A DNA stretch of 64,000 nucleotides from Actinomycetota bacterium (GTDB lineage: Bacteria > Actinomycetota > UBA4738 > HRBIN12), in NCBI GenBank assembly GCA_035697485.1, contig DASSCU010000056.1, positions 83,448-147,447 of the forward strand, read 5' to 3'. Made by a program: the position numbers and the translations under genes. The notes beneath the pieces were generated by a model. It ran no database searches, was not told the DNA's origin, and worked only from the letters and a program-made list of their open reading frames with translations. Shown in pieces: positions 58,094 through 64,000 of this stretch. Within the stretch, counting starts at the first letter, position 1. Every line of letters starts with the position of its first letter.

Positions 58094-58957
58094 ATGGAGA
58101 TCTCGATCATCGGAGCGGGCCGTGCGGGAACGGCCGTCGCGGTGCTGTGGCAGCGCGCCGGTCATCGCATCGTCGCGGTCTCGGGGCGCGAGGCCACGAC
58201 GATGCGCGCATCGCGGCACCTGCCGGGGGTCCCGATCCTCGGCGCGTCCGAGGCAGCACGACTGGGGGAACTGGTCGTGCTCGGCGTCCCCGACGATCTG
58301 ATCGAGACGATCGCTCGAACGCTCGTGGAAGCGGGAGCGATCGCGCGCGGCACGTGGATCGCCCACCTGTCGGGCGCCACCTCTCTGTCGGCCCTCGACG
58401 TGGCCCGCGATGCCGGCGCGCGGCGTCTCGGGGTCCATCCGTTGCAGACGTTTCCCGACGTGGACGCGGCGATCGACCGCATCCCCGGATGCACGGTCGC
58501 GGTGGGCGCCGACGACGACGAAGGCTTCTTCGTGGTCGAGCGGCTCGCCGAGGATCTCGGTGGCCGCCCGTTCCGGCTCCCCGACGAGCACCGAGCCGTG
58601 TACCACGCGGCAGCGGTCTTCGCGTCCAACTACCTCGTCGCCGCCACGGGGGTCGCGGAGCAGCTGCTCGCGACGGCGGGCGTTCCCGATCCACTCGGGG
58701 CCATCGCCCCCCTGCAGCAGGCCACCGTCGCGAACCTCGCTCGATCCGGTCCCGCCGAGGCGCTCACCGGTCCCGCCGTGCGCGGCGACGCAGGGACGGT
58801 CGCGCGAAACCTCGAGGCGCTGGCGAAGTCGGCGCCGTGGGCCGTTCACGCCTACGTGGAGATGGCCCGGGTCGCGCTCGATCTCGCCGTGCGCGGCGGT
58901 CGTCTGCCGTCGGAGCGTCGTGCCGAGGTCGACGAGGTCCTGGCCCGATGGAGCTGA
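58094..58957 (+). CDS. Rossmann-like and DUF2520 domain protein
   Basis: 287 residues. N-terminal NAD(P)-binding motif IIGAGRAGTAVAVLWQRAG, then VVLGVPDDLIETIA, then WIAHLSGATSLSAL and GVHPLQTFPD, followed by a helical C-terminal domain (HAAAVFASNYLVAATGVAEQ). This family commonly sits between folK and panC in actinobacteria; its reaction is not established (a ketopantoate-reductase-like or proline-reductase-like dehydrogenase is suggested by fold). ATG 58094, with panC overlapping its end. Confidence 0.9.
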   Translation: MEISIIGAGRAGTAVAVLWQRAGHRIVAVSGREATTMRASRHLPGVPILGASEAARLGELVVLGVPDDLIETIARTLVEAGAIARGTWIAHLSGATSLSALDVARDAGARRLGVHPLQTFPDVDAAIDRIPGCTVAVGADDDEGFFVVERLAEDLGGRPFRLPDEHRAVYHAAAVFASNYLVAATGVAEQLLATAGVPDPLGAIAPLQQATVANLARSGPAEALTGPAVRGDAGTVARNLEALAKSAPWAVHAYVEMARVALDLAVRGGRLPSERRAEVDEVLARWS

Positions 58958-59808
58958 TCCGCGGCGCCGTCGATCTGCGTGCCCGGACCGACGTCGCCCG
59001 CGGCGATGACCGCGCGGTCGCGCTCGTCCCGACGATGGGGGCCCTGCACGGGGGCCACCGCTCGCTGATCGCGCGGGCGAGGCGAGACCACCCGACGGTG
59101 GTCGTGTCGATCTTCGTGAACCCGAAGCAGTTCGCCGACGTGGCCGACCTCGAGACCTACCCCCGGGACGAGGCGCGCGACCTGGCGATCTGCGAGGAAC
59201 TCGGCGTGGACCTGGTCTGGGCGCCGCCGGTCGACGAGGTCTATCCGCCGGGCAGGGAGCCCGTCGTTCCCGACCCCGGCCCGGTGGGGCGCACGTTCGA
59301 GGGAACATCGCGCCCCGGCCACTTCGAGGGGGTACTCACCGTCGTGCACCGTCTGTTCGAGGTGACCGGTCCGTGCGCCGCGTACTTCGGAGAGAAGGAT
59401 GCGCAGCAGCTCTTCCTCGTTCGACGCATGGTCGAGGCCGAGGGCCTCCCGGTCGAGCTCGTCGCCTGCCCGACGGTGCGGGAATCCGACGGCCTCGCGA
59501 TGGCGTCGCGGAACGCACGCCTCGCGCCCGACGAGCGCGATCAGGCCGGATGCCTCTTCCTGGCCTTGAGCGAGGCCGCGGCGCTCGCGAGGTCGGGGGA
59601 GCTGGCTGCGGGCGTGCTGGTGGCCTCGATGGCACGCGAGGTCGGCGCCACGCCGCTCGCCCGCCTCGACTACGCCGCCGTGATCGACGATCGCACGTTC
59701 GAGTCCGTCGACCGGCTGGCGCCGGCCGTTCCGGCACGTGCGCTGATCGCGGCCCGCTTCCCATCGGCTCGACTGATCGACAACCTGCGGCTGCCCGGCG
59801 AAGGATGA
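58948..59808 (+). CDS. panC: Pantothenate synthetase (pantoate-beta-alanine ligase)
   Basis: 286 residues. Motifs: VPTMGALHGGHRSLIARAR, IFVNPKQFADVADLETYPRD, YFGEKDAQQLFLVRRMV and RESDGLAMASRN. It joins pantoate and beta-alanine with ATP. The ATG lies ten bases inside the DUF2520 gene. No panD follows directly; the next full gene is coaX. Confidence 0.96.
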   Translation: MELIRGAVDLRARTDVARGDDRAVALVPTMGALHGGHRSLIARARRDHPTVVVSIFVNPKQFADVADLETYPRDEARDLAICEELGVDLVWAPPVDEVYPPGREPVVPDPGPVGRTFEGTSRPGHFEGVLTVVHRLFEVTGPCAAYFGEKDAQQLFLVRRMVEAEGLPVELVACPTVRESDGLAMASRNARLAPDERDQAGCLFLALSEAAALARSGELAAGVLVASMAREVGATPLARLDYAAVIDDRTFESVDRLAPAVPARALIAARFPSARLIDNLRLPGEG

Positions 59809-59885
59809 CCGCTTCGGCCGCGTCGTGGTTGTCGGCGCACGACCGCGTGGGCGACGATGGACCGTCGTTGCGCTTCATGTCGTGA
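59805..59885 (+). CDS. 26-codon small ORF between panC and coaX
   Basis: ATG overlaps the panC stop (ATGA) and the frame runs MTASAASWLSAHDRV... to TGA 59885. There is no hydrophobic segment and no similarity I recognise. It occupies the place where other actinobacteria have panD or nad genes. It may be a coupled leader or just spacer sequence. Confidence 0.3.
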   Translation: MTASAASWLSAHDRVGDDGPSLRFMS

Positions 59886-59906
59886 GGGAAGGGGGGTCGC
59901 GGAGCC

Positions 59907-60686
59907 GTGCTGCTCGCCGCCGATGTCGGCAACACCGAGATCGTGCTCGGGGTGTTCCGCGGCGCCGAGCTCGAGCACACGTGGCGCCTGTCGACTCACC
60001 CCGAACGCACCCCCGACGAGCTCGCGCTCACGCTCGCCGGGTTCCTCGCCCAGCGCGGCATGACGTTCGAGTCACAGGTCACGGGGCTCGTCGTCGCGAG
60101 CGTCGTGCCCGACGTGACCGCCACGATCCGGGAGATGACGGCGCGCTACTTTCCCTTCGCGCCGGTGATCGTCGGGCCCGGCGTCAAGACGGGGGTGTCG
60201 GTCCTCACAGACAACCCGCGCGAGGTCGGCGCCGACCGGGTGGTGAACGCCCTTGCGGCATTCACCCTCACGGCGGGGCCCGCGATCGTCGTCGACTTCG
60301 GCACCGCGACGAACTTCGACGTCGTGAGCGCCAAGGGGGAGTTCGTCGGAGGCGTGATCGCGCCCGGCATGCAGGCGAGCGCGGCGAGCCTGTTCTCCCG
60401 CACCGCCCGTCTCACCCGCGTCGAGCTGACGGCGCCGCCCGGCGTGGTCGGCACGAGCACGGTCGAGGCGATCCAGTCCGGCCTGATCTTCGGAACCGCA
60501 GGTGAGGTCGACGCGATCGTCACGCGCATCAAGGCCGGGCTTCCGGGCGCGACCACGATCGCGACCGGTGGGCTCGCCCCGGTGGTCATCCCGCACTGCA
60601 CGACGATCGATCGTCACGAGCCGTGGCTGACACTGGAAGGACTCCGGCTCGTCTTCGAGAAGAACGCGGTCACCGCCGATGAGTGA
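59907..60686 (+). CDS. coaX: Type III pantothenate kinase
   Basis: 259 residues. LAADVGNTEIVLGVF is the phosphate-binding loop. GADRVVNALAAF and IVVDFGTATNFDVVS, with the metal Asp, are followed by GGVIAPGMQASAASLFSRTA. It makes 4'-phosphopantothenate, the first CoA step, following panC. GTG 59907 with GGAG immediately before it and GGGGGG further upstream. Its end overlaps lysS by eight bases. Confidence 0.95.
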   Translation: MLLAADVGNTEIVLGVFRGAELEHTWRLSTHPERTPDELALTLAGFLAQRGMTFESQVTGLVVASVVPDVTATIREMTARYFPFAPVIVGPGVKTGVSVLTDNPREVGADRVVNALAAFTLTAGPAIVVDFGTATNFDVVSAKGEFVGGVIAPGMQASAASLFSRTARLTRVELTAPPGVVGTSTVEAIQSGLIFGTAGEVDAIVTRIKAGLPGATTIATGGLAPVVIPHCTTIDRHEPWLTLEGLRLVFEKNAVTADE

Positions 60687-62244
60687 CGACGTGACCCCCC
60701 AGGCGCCGGCGCGGCCGGACGAGACCGACGAGGAACGCGGATCTCGCGAGGCCGCGATCGTCGCCGGCAGGCGCGCGTCGATGGCGCGCCTCGCCGACGC
60801 GGGGATGCCGCCGTTCGCGCTGACACTCGAGCGAGCGCTGGGGGTGAGCGAGCCGACACCGACGGCGGACGTTCGCGCCACGCATCCCGACCTCGCCGCC
60901 GATATCGGCACCGACGACACGGTCACGATCGCGGGCCGGGTCGTCCTGAAGCGGGACATCGGCAAGCTGAAGTTCCTGGTCGTGCGCGATCGCTCGGGCG
61001 ACCTGCAGGTCGTCGCGAGCGAGGCGGACCTGCCCGCCGACCTGTTCGCGCTGCTCGACGAGGTCGACCTCGGCGACATCATCGGGGTGACGGGTCGCGT
61101 GGGCACGACGCGCAGGGGCGAGCTGAGCGTCTTCGCCGATCGGTGGTCGATGCTGACGAAGTCGCTGCGGCCCCTGCCCGAGAAGTGGCACGGCCTGCAG
61201 GACCCCGATCTGCAGCAGCGCCGGCGCTACCTGCACCTGATCGCCGACGACGATCCGCGTCGCCATTTCCTCGCGCGCGCGGGGGTGCTGAAGACGATGC
61301 GTCGGGTGCTCGACGACCGCGGGTTCGTCGAGTTCGAGGGCCCGATGCTGCAGACCGTCGCCGGCGGCGCGAACGCCCGTCCGTTCACCACGCACCACCA
61401 TGCGCTCGACGTGTCGATGAAGCTGCGCATCTCGCTCGAGCTGTACCTCAAGCGCATGCTGGTCGGGGGCGTGGAGCGCGTGTACGAGCTGGGGCGCAAC
61501 TTCCGCAACGAGGGCATCGATCGCGACCACAACCCCGAGTTCACGATGCTCGAGGTCTACCAGGCCTACGGCGACTACCACACGATGATGGAGCTCAGCG
61601 AGACGCTCCTGGCCGAGAGCGCGCGGGCCGTGAACCCGATCGTCGGCCGCGACCCGGACTCGCTCGAGATCGTCGTCCGCGGGCGGACGATCGACCTCAC
61701 GCCGCCGTTCCGCCGCATCACGATCCTCGGTTCGGTGAGCGAAGCCGTCGGCGAGCCGATCGCGCTCGACCATCCGGACCTCGGTGGCATCGCCGACCGA
61801 CACGGCGTGCCCGTGGAGCCGGGCTGGGGTCCGGGCAAGATCGTGCAGGAGCTCTTCGAGAAGCTCGTCGAGGGCACGATCGAGCAGCCGACGTTCGTGT
61901 GCGACTTCCCGCGTGAGGTCTCGCCTCTCGCCCGGCCACACCGCGACGATCCGGGCCTCACGGAGCACTTCGACCTGGTCGCGGCCGGCCTCGAGCTCGT
62001 CACGGCGTTCAGCGAGCTCACCGACCCGATCGAGCAGCGGGCGAAGTTCGAACTGCAACAGCAGATGAAGGAGGTGTTCGGCGACGAGGTGCACCCCTTC
62101 GACGAGGACTTCCTGCGCGCGCTGGAGCACGGCATGCCACCGGTCGGCGGCCTCGGCATGGGCATCGATCGCACACTCCTGCTGCTCACGGACGCGCCGA
62201 GCCTCCGCGACCTGATCATGTTCCCCTCGCACCGCCCCGAGTAA
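60679..62244 (+). CDS. lysS: Lysyl-tRNA synthetase, class II
   Basis: 521 residues. N-terminal OB domain about residues 75-160 (VTIAGRVVLKRDIGKLKFLV). Class II motif 2 is FRNEGIDRDHNPEFTMLE and motif 3 is GGLGMGIDRTLLLLTD. Family stretches MLQTVAGGANARPFTTHH and YELGRNFRNEG are present. It overlaps coaX, and the EamA gene starts five bases after it. Normal length with no missing catalytic motif. Confidence 0.97.
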   Translation: MSDDVTPQAPARPDETDEERGSREAAIVAGRRASMARLADAGMPPFALTLERALGVSEPTPTADVRATHPDLAADIGTDDTVTIAGRVVLKRDIGKLKFLVVRDRSGDLQVVASEADLPADLFALLDEVDLGDIIGVTGRVGTTRRGELSVFADRWSMLTKSLRPLPEKWHGLQDPDLQQRRRYLHLIADDDPRRHFLARAGVLKTMRRVLDDRGFVEFEGPMLQTVAGGANARPFTTHHHALDVSMKLRISLELYLKRMLVGGVERVYELGRNFRNEGIDRDHNPEFTMLEVYQAYGDYHTMMELSETLLAESARAVNPIVGRDPDSLEIVVRGRTIDLTPPFRRITILGSVSEAVGEPIALDHPDLGGIADRHGVPVEPGWGPGKIVQELFEKLVEGTIEQPTFVCDFPREVSPLARPHRDDPGLTEHFDLVAAGLELVTAFSELTDPIEQRAKFELQQQMKEVFGDEVHPFDEDFLRALEHGMPPVGGLGMGIDRTLLLLTDAPSLRDLIMFPSHRPE

Positions 62245-62249
62245 CCGCC

Positions 62250-63050
62250 GTGGACCCGCTGGCGGTCGGGCTCGTGCTCGCCTCGGCGGTGTTGCACGCC
62301 CTGTGGAACGTGCGCCTGCACGGCGCCGACGACCGCGTCGCGGCGATGGCGATGTCGGGGGTGGTATCGGGCGTCGTGCTGATGCCCCTCCTCGTGCTGA
62401 GTCCTCCGAGCGGGCTCTGGGAGCTGCTGGTGGTCAGCGGTGTCGCGGAGGCCCTGTACGGACTCGCGCTCGCCGGCGCGTACCGTCGGGGCGACCTGTC
62501 GGTGACCTACCCCGTGGGTCGGGGCTCCGCGCCGTTGATGGCGACGCTGGCCGCCGTGGTCGTGGTGGGCCAGCCGGCCACGGCGCGCACCATCGTGGCC
62601 GCTTCGCTCGTCGCGGTGGGTCTCGGGCTGCTGGCGTTCCGTTCGCATCGCAGCGGCACGCTGGCCGCGACGGGGCTCGCCCTGGTCGTCGGCGCGACGA
62701 TCGCCGCGTACTCCGTCGTCGACGCCCGCGCCGTCCGCGAGGGGGCCGCACCGCTCGCCTACCTCGCCGGCACGCTCGGGATCGAGGGCGTGCTGATGGC
62801 GGCCACGACCGGGTTCGACGTGCCTCGCCTGCGTGCGTCGCTCCGCCCGGGCGCGGCGATCGCGGTCGGCAGCGTCGGTGCGTACGCCCTCGTGCTGTTC
62901 GCGTTCCGGCTCGCGCCGGTGGGTCGCGTCGCGACGCTGCGCGAGGTCTCGGTCGTGTTCGCGGTGCTCCTCGCACGCGAGCACCCCGGCCCCATCGGGT
63001 GGGCCGGCATCGGTGCCGTCGTTGCCGGCGCCGTGCTCGCGGCCGCATGA
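62250..63050 (+). CDS. EamA/DMT-superfamily transporter
   Basis: 266 residues with about nine to ten membrane helices arranged as two similar halves. VLHALWNVRLHGADDR and LAGAYRRGDLSVTYPVGRGS are typical of the 10-TMS drug/metabolite exporter group, and the second half has LFAFRLAPVGRVATLREVSV. The substrate is unknown. GTG start at 62250, five bases after lysS, so probably co-transcribed. Confidence 0.9.
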   Translation: MDPLAVGLVLASAVLHALWNVRLHGADDRVAAMAMSGVVSGVVLMPLLVLSPPSGLWELLVVSGVAEALYGLALAGAYRRGDLSVTYPVGRGSAPLMATLAAVVVVGQPATARTIVAASLVAVGLGLLAFRSHRSGTLAATGLALVVGATIAAYSVVDARAVREGAAPLAYLAGTLGIEGVLMAATTGFDVPRLRASLRPGAAIAVGSVGAYALVLFAFRLAPVGRVATLREVSVVFAVLLAREHPGPIGWAGIGAVVAGAVLAAA

Positions 63051-63094
63051 CGACGGCGATATGCTCGCCGCCCAAGGCACCGAAGGGGGAGACG

Positions 63095-63508
63095 ATGTCG
63101 GACGAGGTCATCGAGGCGCTGAAGCGGGTGCCGCTGTTCCAGGGCATGTCCGACAAGGCGCTCGCCAGGGTGGCGGAGATCTCCAAGGAGGTCTCCCACC
63201 GTGCCGGCAAGACCATCGTCGAAGAGGATCACTCAGCGGTGGGTTTCCATCTGATCCTGTCCGGCGAGGCCGACGCCACACAGGGCGGGGCGGTCGTCAG
63301 CACGATGGGCCCGGGCGACTACTTCGGAGAGATGTCGCTGATCGACGGGAAACCACGCTCGGCCTCCGTGGTGGCGAAGACGGATCTTCACACGCTCGCG
63401 ATCCCGGCATGGAACTTCAACCGGCTCCTCGACGAGAACCCCGACATGATGCGGGCGTTGCTCGTGTCGTTGTCCGCGCGCATCCGCCACATGCGCGACC
63501 AGGGCTGA
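63095..63508 (+). CDS. Single-domain cyclic-nucleotide-binding protein
   Basis: 137 residues made of one cNMP-binding beta-roll. It starts VIEALKRVPLFQGMSDKALA and has a complete phosphate-binding cassette GDYFGEMSLIDGKPRSASVV (FGE plus Arg-Ser). It ends with helices and lacks the Crp HTH. It may sense cAMP or cGMP by protein interaction. ATG 63095 follows GGGGGAG. Potential nucleotide source: the cyclase at 34.3 kb. Confidence 0.9.
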   Translation: MSDEVIEALKRVPLFQGMSDKALARVAEISKEVSHRAGKTIVEEDHSAVGFHLILSGEADATQGGAVVSTMGPGDYFGEMSLIDGKPRSASVVAKTDLHTLAIPAWNFNRLLDENPDMMRALLVSLSARIRHMRDQG

Positions 63509-63608
63509 GGGGTTCGGGTACTCCGAGGCATTGACTGAGAAGGAAACATCTCTGAGGGTCCGACCATCGGCGAGCCCGCCGCCACGGGGTTCGGAAGGGA
63601 GTCTCGCC

Positions 63609-63728
63609 ATGCGGGTTCCGATGACTGCTGCGATCGTCTCGATCGCCCTGCTCCTGGGGATCGCTACACCCGTCGTCGCACATCCCGGCAACGAGTGGGC
63701 GGTCGGTGTCGACCTTCCCGAAGGCTAG
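63609..63728 (+). CDS. 39-residue peptide: signal peptide with very short mature part
   Basis: Starts MRVPMTAAIVSIALLLGIAT, a convincing signal peptide cleaved near VVAHP. After this only about 14 residues remain (GNEWAVGVDLPEG) before TAG. GGAAGGGAG lies about ten bases upstream. It is either a genuine secreted micro-peptide or the stub of a longer secreted protein cut by a nonsense change. An in-frame ATG exists at 63531. Confidence 0.45.
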   Translation: MRVPMTAAIVSIALLLGIATPVVAHPGNEWAVGVDLPEG

Positions 63729-64000
63729 GCGAACAAACCCTTGTCGCCGTGGTCGTAGAGCGCGATGTCGGCGTCGGCTGCCCGACCGGGCAGCTTGAGG
63801 TGGCTCAGAAGCTGGAAGCCGCGACGAGTGCCGCAACGACGGCGTGAAGATCGTCGATGGTCACCAGGGCCCGTCGCCCAGCGGTCGCTGCCGTGGCCAA
63901 GGCGCCGGGCAGGCACTTCTCCAGCGAGGACATGGACATCATCCCGGTCGGCGACCGGGCGATCATGGGTGTCGGACTGCAGGCGTGTGCACGCCACGGC
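63725..64000 (-). pseudogene. Possible decayed 3' end of an alpha/beta-hydrolase gene (runs off window)
   Basis: One minus-strand frame ends FQLLSHLKLPGRAADADIAL then YDHGDKGLF, like the last helix and His loop of alpha/beta hydrolases (Lys where the catalytic His would be). Upstream of it the frame reads Arg-rich and non-protein-like. Another minus frame (ending ALVTIDDLHAVVAALVAASS) and a plus frame from ATG 63857 (HFSSEDMDIIPVGDRAIMGV) each look partly coding. The signals conflict, so this end is annotated with little confidence. Confidence 0.2.

Noticed and set aside
1..64000. CRISPR arrays, insertion sequences, phage genes, toxin-antitoxin pairs and rRNA
   Set aside because: Looked for repeated spacers, transposase or integrase motifs and terminal repeats; none found. 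Tandem repeats present are short, in-frame and inside genes.

Overview
The window looks like chromosomal DNA of a high-GC actinobacterium (Actinomycetota) from a lineage I cannot name. The evidence is the conserved housekeeping run (HExxH protein of the DUF2342 type, tilS, hpt, ftsH, folE, folP, folB, folK, DUF2520 protein, panC, coaX, lysS), an MFS-thymidylate kinase fusion, a paired TrkA-type module, and many apparently leaderless genes with a TANNNT box 6-8 bases before the start codon. I see no insertion sequence, phage gene, CRISPR array or rRNA. GC richness was judged by eye.

Region 1, 1-20.5 kb, is a potassium/ion locus. It opens with the C-terminal two thirds of a K+-independent proton-pumping pyrophosphatase and an OB-fold protein. 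A fully overlapping kdp operon follows: a 27-residue membrane peptide, kdpF, kdpA, kdpB, kdpC, kdpD, kdpE and a kinase-less KdpD-like protein. Then come two TrkA-type NAD-binding proteins on the minus strand, a frameshifted Crp/Fnr regulator, a second KdpD/KdpE-like two-component pair, and two tandem KimA-like (APC superfamily) potassium-importer candidates with doubled cytosolic domains. The kdp promoter and the promoter of the second two-component pair carry the same four-box direct-repeat pattern (spacing 11-21-11), so they may share a regulator.

Region 2, 20.5-29.6 kb, is mixed housekeeping: a GNAT acetyltransferase, a secreted propeller-like protein, a DedA protein, topA, MFS-tmk, holB and a secreted metallophosphoesterase.

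Region 3, 29.6-46.0 kb, is a signalling island. It has four membrane histidine kinases of the HisKA_3 (NarL-partner) type, a stand-alone receiver, two NarL-type regulators, a receiver-HTH-adenylate/guanylate cyclase fusion, a universal stress protein, a USP-ABC1 kinase fusion, and a 59-codon remnant of a kinase C-terminus. Convergent genes in this island end inside small hairpins that contain their stop codons.

Region 4, 46.1-64 kb, holds a tRNA-Thr(CGT), an Ala/Pro-rich membrane protein, and the conserved actinobacterial tRNA-modification, purine-salvage, protease, folate, pantothenate/CoA and lysyl-tRNA synthetase run. An alpha/beta-hydrolase-fold protein lacking the usual nucleophile sits inside the folate genes. 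The right end has an EamA transporter, a single-domain cyclic-nucleotide-binding protein, and a poorly coding, possibly decayed stretch.

The cyclase of region 3 and the two cyclic-nucleotide-binding proteins (12.0 kb, frameshifted, and 63.1 kb) could form a cyclic-nucleotide circuit; that link is inference.
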